DNA from: Streptomyces sp. HPF1205
GTDB taxonomy: Bacteria; Actinomycetota; Actinomycetes; Streptomycetales; Streptomycetaceae
Direction: 5' to 3'
Assembly: GCF_020400825.1 (NCBI RefSeq)
Contig: NZ_JAINVH010000012.1
Coordinates: forward strand, 154,075 to 218,074
DNA length: 64,000 bases
The notes beneath the pieces were generated by a model, which saw nothing but the letters and a program-made list of their open reading frames with translations, did not search any database and was not told the DNA's origin. The translations under genes and the position numbers were made by a program. Within the stretch, counting starts at the first letter, position 1. The number at the start of each line of letters is the position of its first letter. Below are positions 1 through 8,849 of the stretch, one piece after another.

Positions 1-2
1 AC

Positions 3-896
3 GCCGCCGGCGCCGTACGACGCGCCGGGGGCGACGACCCCACCCGTCTGGCCTGGCACGCCGGGCTCGCCGAGGCCCGCATGGCCCTCGACGAGTTGGG
101 GCGGCGTGTCGAACCCCGGGCGACCTGGGACGACCTCGTGCTCGCCGAACGCCAGCGGGCCGTGCTCCACGAGGTCGTCGCCCACGTACGGCAGCGCTCG
201 ACCGTGCACCAGGAATGGGGCTTCGAGAACGTCCTGCGGCGCGGGCTCGGAGTCACCGCGCTCTTCGCGGGCGGCTCCGGCACCGGCAAGACGCTGGCCG
301 CCGAGGTCGTGGCCGGCGAACTCGGCGTGGACCTGTTCGTGATCGACCTGTCCCAGGTGGTCAGCAAGTACATCGGAGAGACCGAGAAGAACCTGCGCCG
401 CGTCTTCGACGCCGCCGAACGAGGCGGCGCGCTGCTGTTGTTCGACGAGGCCGACGCGCTGTTCGGCAAGCGCAGCGAGGTCAAGGACAGCCACGACCGC
501 TACGCCAACCTCGAAGTCAGCTACCTGCTGATGCGCATGGAGGCGTACCGGGGACTGGCCGTCCTCACCACGAACATGAAGAAAGCCCTCGACAGCGCCT
601 TCATGCGCCGCATCCGCTTCGTCGTCGACTTCCCCTTCCCGTCCGTGGCCGAACGCGCCCAGATCTGGCGCCGCGTCATCCCGGCCCGCACACCGACCAA
701 GGACATCGACCCCGAACTCCTCGCCCAGCTCACCGTCGCGGGCGGTTCCATCCGCAACATCGCCCTGGCGGGTGCGTTCCTCGCCGCCGAGGAGGGCCGC
801 CCGCTGCAGATGCGGCACATGCTCGCCGCCACCCGCACCGAATACCTCAAGCTCGAACGATCCCTGACTCCGTCGGAGGTCCAGGGATGGGTGTGA
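3..896 (+). CDS. eCIS AAA+ ATPase (Afp15-like), 5' end outside window
   Basis: This is an AAA+ ATPase of the kind present in nearly every eCIS locus (Afp15/Pvc15 type), thought to help particle assembly or cargo loading in the cytoplasm. Counting from the first in-frame Met (position 81), Walker A GGSGTGKT is at residues 64-71, followed by Walker B LLLFDEADALF and an arginine-rich sensor stretch (FMRRIRF). The frame is open to the left edge, so the N-terminal part of the protein is outside the window and the internal Met is not the true start. Its stop overlaps the next start by 10 bases, so the two are probably one transcript. Family assignment is firm; the exact role is from related systems. 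Confidence 0.9.
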   Translation, partial: AAGAVRRAGGDDPTRLAWHAGLAEARMALDELGRRVEPRATWDDLVLAERQRAVLHEVVAHVRQRSTVHQEWGFENVLRRGLGVTALFAGGSGTGKTLAAEVVAGELGVDLFVIDLSQVVSKYIGETEKNLRRVFDAAERGGALLLFDEADALFGKRSEVKDSHDRYANLEVSYLLMRMEAYRGLAVLTTNMKKALDSAFMRRIRFVVDFPFPSVAERAQIWRRVIPARTPTKDIDPELLAQLTVAGGSIRNIALAGAFLAAEEGRPLQMRHMLAATRTEYLKLERSLTPSEVQGWV

Positions 897-1306
897 ACGG
901 GAGTCGGGCGGATTCGCAACCGGTGGACGTGCGACCGCTGGACGTGCGACCGGCGGACCGTAAGGCGCCGGGCGCGACGCCGGCGAGCGGGACGCAGTCG
1001 GCGGTTGTGCCGCCCGCAGGACCTGCCTCCGTCCGGGTCGAGATCGGCGAGCTGGTGCTCGAAGGCTTCGGACCGGTCGACTCCGACCGTGTCTCGGAGA
1101 CGTTCCGGCGCGAGCTGGCCCGACTCGTCACCGAGCGGGGCGTGCCGCTCGCAGCCGACGGGGACCGCGCGGTGAACGTGCTGTCCGGGCTCCCGGCGCT
1201 GCCGGCCACCACCTCACCGGACCGGCTCGGCGAAGCGCTGGCGCGGGCGGTCCACGCGGGTCTGGCCGGACGCGCCCGGTCCGGCCGGGTCAGGCGGCGC
1301 ACATGA
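887..1306 (+). CDS. small eCIS-cluster protein of unknown function
   Basis: A 139-residue protein whose ATG overlaps the end of the ATPase gene and whose stop overlaps the start of the eCIS-core gene by 4 bases, so it is translationally coupled on both sides. The N-terminal third is low-complexity and Pro/Ala rich. The middle carries an amphipathic segment beginning VRVEIGELVLEGF, then a helix-like stretch (SETFRRELARLVTERG) and a short basic tail. I do not recognise a named domain. Its position between the ATPase and the DUF4157 protein suggests an assembly or cargo-loading accessory role, which is inference only. Confidence 0.7.
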   Translation: MGVNGSRADSQPVDVRPLDVRPADRKAPGATPASGTQSAVVPPAGPASVRVEIGELVLEGFGPVDSDRVSETFRRELARLVTERGVPLAADGDRAVNVLSGLPALPATTSPDRLGEALARAVHAGLAGRARSGRVRRRT

Positions 1307-4300
1307 GCACGGCGCACGCCCCCGCCCGTCAGCCCGTCCGGCGTGACGGCAAGCAGAAGGCACGAGGCACGCGGCGCCCGGCCCGGATGCCCGAGCCCAA
1401 GCAGATCATCAGCGGCGCCGGCCATCCGCTCGACCCGGGCGTGCGGCGGGAGCTGGAGGCGCGGCTCGGCCACGACTTCAGCCGCGTGCGCGTCCACACC
1501 GACGCCGACTCCGCCGCCCTGACCGAACTGGTCGGCGCCGACGCCGTCACCGTCGGACAGGACATCTTCTTCCGCGAGGGCGCCTTCCGCCCCGGTACCC
1601 AGGACGGCCGTCGGCTGCTCGCCCACGAACTCCTGCACACCGTTCAAGCCCCGCACCCCCTCGGCGCGCTGCGGGCCGGACGTGACCTCGGCGGTGTGAG
1701 CCTTCCGCAGGACGCGATCGAACGGCAGGCGGAGACGGGCGCCCGCGGGATCGACCGAGCCGCCGAGACCACGCCCGCGGCCACCCCCGGCTGGCTGCGC
1801 TACGCCAGGGTCGACGCCGACCGGTTGCGCACCGAACGCCTCGACCCGGCGACGCTGGTCGACCGCCTCACGGCCGGCATCCTGCGTTCGCTGCGCGGCG
1901 ACCCGACCGACGTCTCGGGGCGGGTCCGACTGCAACTCGCCCGTTTCACACCGGAGTTGCAGTCGGCTGTGCTCGACCGCATGGAGCGGCGACTTCCCTC
2001 CGCGGACTACGAACGGTTGCTGGACCTGGTCCGGGCCGCGGAAGAACAGGGCGGTCCGCTGGGCGCCGACCCCGCGCGGACACCGGAACCGGTCACCGAC
2101 ACGGCCGATCGCACCGAGAGCGACCGTGACCGCGGACGGCAGGACGCGTACGACGAGCGCGAGTCGCGGCGGCAGCGGAAGGAGGACACGAAGGAGGCGC
2201 GCCAACGCGGGACGCGGCGCACGGACGGCTCGGACAAGGAGCGGTCCGGGAGCGGGGCCGCGGACCGGGACGGCGACCGTGAGCACGAGCACGAGCACGA
2301 GCACGAGCAGGAGCACGAGCACGAGTACGAGTCCGGCCGCGGCCACGAGTCCGGTGCGGCGGCCGGCGACCGTGCGGCGCGGCGCAGGGAACGGGCCGAA
2401 AACAAGGGCCGTTCGGGCGGCTCGTCCGGTGCGGCGCGGGCCGGGGAGGCGGACTCCTCGGGTGCGGGTGCGGGTGCGGGTGCGGGTGCGAGTACGGCAA
2501 CGGGCGCCTCGGCGGACGCGGCGGCCGAGCGGGACGGTCAGGGCGCCCCGGCCACCGACCAGGCAGCCGACCAGGGACCCGACGACCGGGCCGGGACCCA
2601 GCAGCCGGACCGGGCTGCGCAGGACCGGCTCCAGGGCCGGGCACAGGACCAGGCACAGGACCAGGCCGGTTCGCGGCAGCAGGGCTCCGACGCGCAGCAG
2701 GGCCCCGGCGGACAGTCGGAGACCAAGGAGCCCGAACGCAAGCCCGCAGCCGCCAAAGCGCCCGGCTCGCCCGAGGAGCAGCGCAGGACCGACGCGAAGC
2801 AGCCCGTCGCGGGTTCGAAGGCCACGAATCCCGACCACCTGCCGACGCCGCGGCCCGGACCGGTTCGCCCGGAGCTCGTGGACGAGATCGCCGAGGCGGC
2901 CGACGGTTCGCTCGCCCGGCACGGCCTGCTCGACCGCGACGAGGAGCACGGCGAACCGCGCGAGGAGGAGCAGCCGGAAGGGCTGGAAGCGGGCGCCGGC
3001 AGCGAGATCGAGGCGCCGGGCGGCGAACTGGCCGCCGAGGCGGCGGGGCCGGGCGGGACGGAGCTCACAGCCGAGGACTTCCTGCCCTCCACCGACCTCG
3101 ACGTGTCATCGGTGCCGACCGCGGACCGGCTCCGGCTGCCGACCGACGGCTCGTCAGGGGAAACCCCCGCCGCGCCGAGCTTTCCGGCACCACCCACCAC
3201 CAAGGCCGAGCAGGTCCAGGCGCAGCGCGACGCCGCGCGCGCCGACGACGAGCCCGCCGAACCGGAACCGGTCGGGCGGCCGAGCCGGCCCGCACGCTCC
3301 ACGCCCGAGCCGGGCCCCGTCGCCGAGGGCGAGGCCGAGGGGCGCACGGTCCGTGACCTGCAGACGGAGCAGCCCGTCGAGCAGGAGGTCGGGCCGGCCC
3401 CGGACTCCACCGGGTCGGCGGCCGGCGGCACACCCGAGGCCGCGGTCCCCGACCCCGTAACGGAGTCCGAGGGTCCCGGCGGCCCGGCGCAGGCGGACAC
3501 CACGGGGTCCGCGCAGGAGAGCGCGGCCGAACACAACGAACGCCAGGAGTCCGAGCGCGCCGCCCCAGCGGGGGCCACGGCGTCCGCCGCCCCGCACCGG
3601 GACGAGCCCGCGGGAGCCGGACGTGTCACCGGGCCCGGCACCTCGCGCACGCGACAGGCGCCCGCGCCCGGGGCCGGCGCCGCGGTGCCCGCGGGACCTG
3701 GCGCGGCCCCCGCGGCAACCGCCCGTACCGCGACCGGTCCGGCGGCTGAGCAGACCGACGCGCCCGGCGCTCTCGGGGCCCCCGGAGCGCAGCCTGCCCC
3801 CGGCGCCTCACTCGAACCGGGTGGCGGTGCCTGCGCCGGCCCCCAGCAGCCGAGCACCGAGGCCGACAAGCCGGAAGGCAGCGGCGGCGGTTGCGGTGGC
3901 GGTGGTGGCGGCGCGGCCAAGCAGGAGCAGAAGCCCGCCCCGCCCGACGTGTCGAACCAGGACCCGCAGGCCGCCATGGCGACGGCCGGCAGCCTGCCGC
4001 CGGACCGGACGGTGACCACCTTGTACGGCGTGGACGGCGCCGTGGACCACTCGATCGGCAAGCAGCAGGCCGAACTCAAGGCCGCCCCGCCGACCGCGCA
4101 GCGGCCCTCGGGCGCGCCACGGACCCAGTCCGGCACACCGCAGGAGGCCCCGCCCGCCGAGGCCGTCGCGGGCCGGCTGGAACGGGTCACCCCGCAGGGC
4201 GACCGGGGCGGGCCCCAGAAGGCCGCGGACAAGCAGGTCCAGGGCGCCAACCCGGCTGCGCGGGTGCAGCCGCCGAACGTCCCCGACACCGGCTCGGACC

Positions 4301-7300
4301 AGGTCGGCCCGCAGGACGTACAGAACATGCAGGGCGCGGTCGCCGACGTGCCCACGGACGATCCGGCGCTGAACGTCACCGTGGGGCCGGCCCCCCAGGT
4401 CGAGCTGACCGGCGACGCCGACCCCGGACTGACGGACCGGCAGGCCGACAAGTACGACGACAAGACGTCGAAGATCCAGCAGACCGGCCGGCAGGACGCG
4501 GCCAAGCCGATGGGCGAGGACCGGATCTACCCCGACGTGCCCAAGGAGACCCTCAAGGGCAACGTCCCCGGCGGCGCGGGCGGTTCCGGCGGTGCCCAGG
4601 CCAAGGACGCCGGGGCGATGAAGCCCGGCGTCGCCACCGTCGTCCAGCAGGAGCGCGGGCCGCAGATCAGGCAGGCGGTCGCTCAGGGCCAGGGCCGGAT
4701 GGGTACCGCCCAGGCCAGGAACAAGCAGGACCAGGCCCAGGAACGCCGCAAGAACCAGGCCGACATCGACAAGGCGACCGCCGACAACGCGCGGCAGCAG
4801 ACGGACAAGCGGGGCGAAGCCGCCGACCAGGCCAAGCAGGCCCGCGACCAGTGGCGTACCGAGCAGGACAAGCAGATCAAGGACTCCGACGACCGGGCCG
4901 GCAAGGAGCACTCGGACAAGAACCGGCAGATCCTGGCGAAGCGCGACGACACCGACAAGCAGGTCAAGGATCGGCAGAGCAGCGACAACAAGCAGATCCA
5001 GGACAAGCGCCAGGAGGCGCACGACAAGGCGCAGGAGGAGAAGGAGAAGCACAAGCACCAGCACTCCGGCGGCCTGTGGGGCTGGGTCAAGTCGAAGATC
5101 AAGGAGGCCTTCAACGCCCTCCTCGACGCGATCACCAAGGTCTTCGACTTCTTCCGCAAGCTCGTCAACGACATCATCAGCAAGTTCGAGCAGTTCGTCG
5201 ACGCGGCGATCGACGCGTGCCGCAAACTCGCCGTCGGCCTGATCAAGGCCGTCGCCGACACCCTGATCGGGATCTGCGACGTGCTGCTTGCCGCGTTCCC
5301 CGCTCTGCGGGACAAGTTCCGCAAGGCGATCGAGGACCTGCGCGACAGGGCCATCGCCGGGGTCAACGCCCTCGCCGCCACGCTCAAGGCGGCCGTCAAC
5401 AAACTCCTCGACGCACTCGGCACCGTGCTGAACGCCCTGCTGAAGCTGGCCGAGTCCACACTCAAGGCCATCGTCAACCAGGTACGGGCGGCGGTCGAGG
5501 CGGCGATCAGCTTCGTCGAGAAGGCCATCGCCGTATTCGGCCAGTTCGCCGCCCTGATCGCCGACATCGCGCCCGATCCGGGCGGCTGGCTGAGGAAAAT
5601 GGGCGGCGCCGCGGTGGACGGCATCCAGCACCACCTGTGGGGTGCGGTCAAGACCGCGGTGAAGGCGTGGTTCGACCAGAAGGTCGAATCCGTCGTCGGT
5701 CTGACCTCCACCCTCCTCAACATCCTCGTCAAGGGCTGCATCTCGCTCAAGCAGATCGGTCGTATGGCTTGGCAGGCGGTGATCGCGGCGCTGCCGATGA
5801 TGCTCGCGCAGATCATCATCGAGAAGGTCATCTCGATGATCGTGCCCGCGGCCGGCGCCATCCTGACGATCATCCAGGGCCTGATGGCCGCCTGGAACAC
5901 GGTCAGCAAGATCATCGCGGCCTTCGGCAAGTTCTTCGCCTTCCTGAAGGCCGTGCGGGTGGGCCCCGCCGCCTGCCTGTTCGCCGAGGCGGTGGCGGCC
6001 GGCGTCGTCGCCCTGCTGGAGTTCGTCTCCAACTACCTTCTGTCGAAGCTGAAGTCGGCGGGCAAGGCGGTGGGCACCAGGCTCAAGGCGCTCGCCCAGC
6101 GCATCATGAAGGCCCTGGCCAAGGCGGGCAGGGGCGCCCGCAAGGCAGTGGGCAACGCCGTCAACCGCGCCCGTACCAGCCTGCGCGACGCGGCGGCGTC
6201 GCTGCGTCAGCGACTGGGCCTCGCGCGCCGCGAGCCCGCACCGGCCGGCCACCCGCACGCCCCCGCGGCCGAGCCGCACCGCCCGGTACGGCACCCCGAG
6301 GGGGAGCACCGGCCGGCGCGGCGCCCGGAGGACGGAAACCCCGAGACCAAGCACCCCACGGCCCAGGAACCGCCCGAGCGGGAGCCGAAACACGAACCGG
6401 AGCCGGCGAAGCCGAAGGAGCCGGAGCCGCCGAAGAAGCCCACCCGCCCGACCCGCCCCACCTCGCGCGCCGGCCGCGCCCTGAACGGCGCCAAGCACGC
6501 GGTCAAGGGCGCCCTGACAAAGGTGCGCAACGCCGCCCGCGCGCTGGGCCGCAAGCTCAGGAACAGCAGGCTGGGCCGCGCCATCGAGAACAGTGCGAAG
6601 AAGGTCCGCGACGCGTACCGGCGCCGGCGCGACCGGCTGAAGGACTGGTGGACCAAGCGCAAGGAGCAGCGCAAGCAGCGCCGTGACGAGCGCAGGAAGC
6701 GCGAGAGCTCACCGGAGGCGAAGCGGGACCGTTTCGAGAAAATCGTCTCCCGGATCCGGCCGCGCCTTCACACCCTCCTGCACAGAGGCCTCATCCGCCC
6801 GGTACTCGCAGCGACGCTCTCCGCGATGCGGCTGTGGTACCGCCTGTCCTCGCTCTCCCTCAAAGGTGAGCAGGCGGGGCGTGTGTGGGCGACCCTCAAT
6901 CCCGGAGGACCTACCAATGATTTCGTCGAGCAGGATCAGGAGGACGAGCCGAGGAGAGCGCGGCCCGTTCCCGAGGAGTCGTCCGAGCCCGCGCAATCAC
7001 CACCCAGGAAGAAGCGGAAGACACGGGGAGAGCAGCTTCAACCTTCCGGTGACCTGGCCTCGTCCGCCCTTCGGGCGCTGCCCGGTGGCGTCCGGCTGGA
7101 AGGCGGTCACGCCGCAAGTGCCGGGGAGCGGGCGGGCGGTGGACCGAGGGTACCCATGTCCGGCCGAACCCTTCTCGTCGGTGAGGGTAATCTCACCTTC
7201 GCCGAAGCGAACGTCGGTCTGCGGCGGGTGGAACCCCGGAACCTGACGGCCACGATTTATGAGACCAAGGCCGACGCGCAGAAGAGAGATGCCGATACCG

Positions 7301-7725
7301 CTCTCCGGGCAGATCGTCTGGAAAAGCAAGGCGTCTCGGTGCAGTACGGTGTCGACGCCACACGGTTGCATGAACGCGAGCCCGTCGTGACCTACGACAG
7401 TATTGTCTGGATGTTCCCGTACCCGGCCGGAGCCGGCCGGGCACGGGCCGGTGTGGCCGGTGCCGCGCTGCTGTCCGCGTACTTCGCCAGCGCCAAGAAA
7501 GTCCTCGCGCCCGGCGGTACCGTATCCGTGACTCTCAAAGAGAAGCGATATGTCGCAATGTGGAATCCGGTGGCCCTTGCCGCGGCGGCGGGGCTCAAGC
7601 TGCGTGCCCGGGAAGTGTTCTCGGTGAGCGACTATCCTGGCTACACGCATGAAACGACATCGGCCATGGCGCAGAAAGCCGACGTGTCCGGGGCCGCGGT
7701 CACTTTCGTCTTCGAGCCGGCATGA
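1303..7725 (+). CDS. eCIS-core (DUF4157) giant protein with C-terminal DUF2431/Bmt5-like methyltransferase tip
   Basis: A 2140-residue probable eCIS-borne toxin. Residues 35-115 form the eCIS-core/DUF4157 domain with the metallopeptidase-like motif HELLH at 108-112; this domain is common in eCIS cargo proteins. Then come charged low-complexity sequence with a Glu-His alternation near 327-343, a Gly/Cys tract, an alpha-helical charged region, and about 450 residues of amphipathic and hydrophobic helices (roughly 1255-1610). Pro-rich and very basic stretches follow. Residues 1952-2140 match the DUF2431 fold of eukaryotic Bmt5 25S rRNA (uridine-N3) methyltransferase: SAM loop GEGNLTFA (1960-1967), motif WMFPYP (2036-2041), APGGTVSVTLKE, and DYPGYTHETT near the end. 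Third-position G/C bias relaxes in the last ~800 bases. An immunity-like gene follows after 9 bases. Catalytic activity and toxicity are inferred. Confidence 0.85.
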   Translation: MSTAHAPARQPVRRDGKQKARGTRRPARMPEPKQIISGAGHPLDPGVRRELEARLGHDFSRVRVHTDADSAALTELVGADAVTVGQDIFFREGAFRPGTQDGRRLLAHELLHTVQAPHPLGALRAGRDLGGVSLPQDAIERQAETGARGIDRAAETTPAATPGWLRYARVDADRLRTERLDPATLVDRLTAGILRSLRGDPTDVSGRVRLQLARFTPELQSAVLDRMERRLPSADYERLLDLVRAAEEQGGPLGADPARTPEPVTDTADRTESDRDRGRQDAYDERESRRQRKEDTKEARQRGTRRTDGSDKERSGSGAADRDGDREHEHEHEHEQEHEHEYESGRGHESGAAAGDRAARRRERAENKGRSGGSSGAARAGEADSSGAGAGAGAGASTATGASADAAAERDGQGAPATDQAADQGPDDRAGTQQPDRAAQDRLQGRAQDQAQDQAGSRQQGSDAQQGPGGQSETKEPERKPAAAKAPGSPEEQRRTDAKQPVAGSKATNPDHLPTPRPGPVRPELVDEIAEAADGSLARHGLLDRDEEHGEPREEEQPEGLEAGAGSEIEAPGGELAAEAAGPGGTELTAEDFLPSTDLDVSSVPTADRLRLPTDGSSGETPAAPSFPAPPTTKAEQVQAQRDAARADDEPAEPEPVGRPSRPARSTPEPGPVAEGEAEGRTVRDLQTEQPVEQEVGPAPDSTGSAAGGTPEAAVPDPVTESEGPGGPAQADTTGSAQESAAEHNERQESERAAPAGATASAAPHRDEPAGAGRVTGPGTSRTRQAPAPGAGAAVPAGPGAAPAATARTATGPAAEQTDAPGALGAPGAQPAPGASLEPGGGACAGPQQPSTEADKPEGSGGGCGGGGGGAAKQEQKPAPPDVSNQDPQAAMATAGSLPPDRTVTTLYGVDGAVDHSIGKQQAELKAAPPTAQRPSGAPRTQSGTPQEAPPAEAVAGRLERVTPQGDRGGPQKAADKQVQGANPAARVQPPNVPDTGSDQVGPQDVQNMQGAVADVPTDDPALNVTVGPAPQVELTGDADPGLTDRQADKYDDKTSKIQQTGRQDAAKPMGEDRIYPDVPKETLKGNVPGGAGGSGGAQAKDAGAMKPGVATVVQQERGPQIRQAVAQGQGRMGTAQARNKQDQAQERRKNQADIDKATADNARQQTDKRGEAADQAKQARDQWRTEQDKQIKDSDDRAGKEHSDKNRQILAKRDDTDKQVKDRQSSDNKQIQDKRQEAHDKAQEEKEKHKHQHSGGLWGWVKSKIKEAFNALLDAITKVFDFFRKLVNDIISKFEQFVDAAIDACRKLAVGLIKAVADTLIGICDVLLAAFPALRDKFRKAIEDLRDRAIAGVNALAATLKAAVNKLLDALGTVLNALLKLAESTLKAIVNQVRAAVEAAISFVEKAIAVFGQFAALIADIAPDPGGWLRKMGGAAVDGIQHHLWGAVKTAVKAWFDQKVESVVGLTSTLLNILVKGCISLKQIGRMAWQAVIAALPMMLAQIIIEKVISMIVPAAGAILTIIQGLMAAWNTVSKIIAAFGKFFAFLKAVRVGPAACLFAEAVAAGVVALLEFVSNYLLSKLKSAGKAVGTRLKALAQRIMKALAKAGRGARKAVGNAVNRARTSLRDAAASLRQRLGLARREPAPAGHPHAPAAEPHRPVRHPEGEHRPARRPEDGNPETKHPTAQEPPEREPKHEPEPAKPKEPEPPKKPTRPTRPTSRAGRALNGAKHAVKGALTKVRNAARALGRKLRNSRLGRAIENSAKKVRDAYRRRRDRLKDWWTKRKEQRKQRRDERRKRESSPEAKRDRFEKIVSRIRPRLHTLLHRGLIRPVLAATLSAMRLWYRLSSLSLKGEQAGRVWATLNPGGPTNDFVEQDQEDEPRRARPVPEESSEPAQSPPRKKRKTRGEQLQPSGDLASSALRALPGGVRLEGGHAASAGERAGGGPRVPMSGRTLLVGEGNLTFAEANVGLRRVEPRNLTATIYETKADAQKRDADTALRADRLEKQGVSVQYGVDATRLHEREPVVTYDSIVWMFPYPAGAGRARAGVAGAALLSAYFASAKKVLAPGGTVSVTLKEKRYVAMWNPVALAAAAGLKLRAREVFSVSDYPGYTHETTSAMAQKADVSGAAVTFVFEPA

Positions 7726-7734
7726 GGTGCGCGA

Positions 7735-8262
7735 ATGGACATTGATGAACTCGTGATCGCACTCGGTGCGCTACCTGGAGCCGAGGTCGGGAGGGGGCCG
7801 TGGTCCCAGGAGGAACCCGACGAGGAGCAGCGGAAGGAGATCGAGGATTTTCTTTCGCTGTACCCGCGCTTGCGACAGGATGCCGGATACGTCGATTTTC
7901 TGAAGCGATACTCGGGGGCTGTGATCGCGGACGAGAAGCGCGGACAGTACGTCGACATCTTCGGTTTCGGTGAGGTGTCGTCGCACATTCTGGAGATCGA
8001 GGGGGACGTGGTGGACGAAGAGGGATACCTCGTCTTCGCGCAGTGTATGTACCACGACATCCGCGACGGAGCCCTGCTGGACTCGTTTGAATACGATTTC
8101 GCATACAACGTCAAGGAAAGGCAGGAGCCCGGTGTCTACTGCTGTCGGTCAACCCTGGGCGACCGGAGTCAGCCGTTCGTGCGTTACGCCGATGACTTCT
8201 CCTCCTGGCTGGGAGAACTCGTGGCGGCGAGGGGATGGTTCAGAGCACCCGTACCCGAGTGA
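7735..8262 (+). CDS. SUKH (SMI1/KNR4)-like putative immunity protein
   Basis: A 175-residue acidic soluble protein starting 9 bases after the toxin-like gene. It has the layout of SUKH-superfamily immunity proteins: an early DYxxFLxRYxG-type segment (here GYVDFLKRYSGA near residue 65), a following strand with FGFGEV, and a C-terminal helix with ADDFSSWLGELV. SUKH proteins are typical cytoplasmic antidotes in polymorphic toxin loci and sit just 3' of the toxin tip, as here. Codons are more A/T rich than in the surrounding eCIS genes, matching the toxin tip and suggesting they moved together. Alternative: another small immunity family with similar fold. Confidence in the immunity role is moderate. 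Confidence 0.65.
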   Translation: MDIDELVIALGALPGAEVGRGPWSQEEPDEEQRKEIEDFLSLYPRLRQDAGYVDFLKRYSGAVIADEKRGQYVDIFGFGEVSSHILEIEGDVVDEEGYLVFAQCMYHDIRDGALLDSFEYDFAYNVKERQEPGVYCCRSTLGDRSQPFVRYADDFSSWLGELVAARGWFRAPVPE

Positions 8263-8264
8263 TC

Positions 8265-8849
8265 TCACTGCGCGGATGGACTCTCGATCACCGAGCGGAA
8301 CGTCAAGGACAGGCGCCGGCCGCGTGGCAGGGAGATGCCGTCGACGCGATCGGTCTTGCGGGGCGCGATCCCGTGCTTCCACTCGTACCGTGCCGCGCCG
8401 GACAGAACGAGGAGAGCCCCTGGTTCGAGAAGGATGTCGGCCTCGTGCCCGTCGCTGAGGCGCGTCATCGTGAGGACGCAGGTGGAACCCAGACTGAGGG
8501 AGAGCACGGTGTCGGTGAAACAAGGGACGCAATCGACGTGCGGCGAGATGCCCTGGCCCGGCAGATACTCGTTCACGATGAGCTGGTCCAGTTCGCGGGG
8601 GGCGTATCCGTCCCCTCGCAGTTGATCGGCCAGCGCGCGTGACCAGTCGGGCAGCGGACCGAGCCGCATGGCGGCGTCGACCGTCCTGCGTTTGTAGTCG
8701 TAACGGTAGCCGTAGTGCTGGACGCGTCGCTTCAGATCCTTTCGCCACGGAAGTCGGTCGACGGTCGCACAGAGGCCGGCCTGCTCGTCCTCTCCCAGAT
8801 ACGCAGGAACAAGAAGAAGGCCGGGAACCGATGAATCCCCGAGGTGCAT
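8265..8849 (-). CDS. AlkB/ALKBH8-like 2-oxoglutarate/Fe(II) oxygenase
   Basis: A 194-residue dioxygenase transcribed against the eCIS operon and ending 2 bases from the immunity gene stop. Iron ligands are visible as H104-x-D106 (motif NEYLPGQGISPHVD from residue 93) and H159. The 2-oxoglutarate-binding RxxxxxR is R179-R185. HYGYRYDY near residue 45 and SLSLGS near 117 resemble the oxygenase domain of ALKBH8, which acts on wobble uridine derivatives in tRNA; AlkB relatives remove N-methyl lesions from nucleic acid. It lies between a methyltransferase-tipped toxin with its immunity gene and the baseplate operon, and shares their lower GC. It could be a damage-reversing antidote or an unrelated repair gene. 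Confidence 0.85.
   Translation of the reverse strand: MHLGDSSVPGLLLVPAYLGEDEQAGLCATVDRLPWRKDLKRRVQHYGYRYDYKRRTVDAAMRLGPLPDWSRALADQLRGDGYAPRELDQLIVNEYLPGQGISPHVDCVPCFTDTVLSLSLGSTCVLTMTRLSDGHEADILLEPGALLVLSGAARYEWKHGIAPRKTDRVDGISLPRGRRLSLTFRSVIESPSAQ

Noticed and set aside
2281..2500. Short tandem repeats (gagcac, ggtgcg) as a possible CRISPR or VNTR locus
   Set aside because: They are in-frame codon repeats within a protein-coding linker, with no spacers.
3808..6498. Long antisense open frame (896 codons) opposite the eCIS-core gene
   Set aside because: Composition is a mirror of a GC3-rich gene (Arg/Leu/Val/Gly heavy) with no motif, while the plus strand has coherent domains.
8265..8849. 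AlkB gene as part of the baseplate operon
   Set aside because: It lies on the opposite strand and cannot be cotranscribed with those genes.
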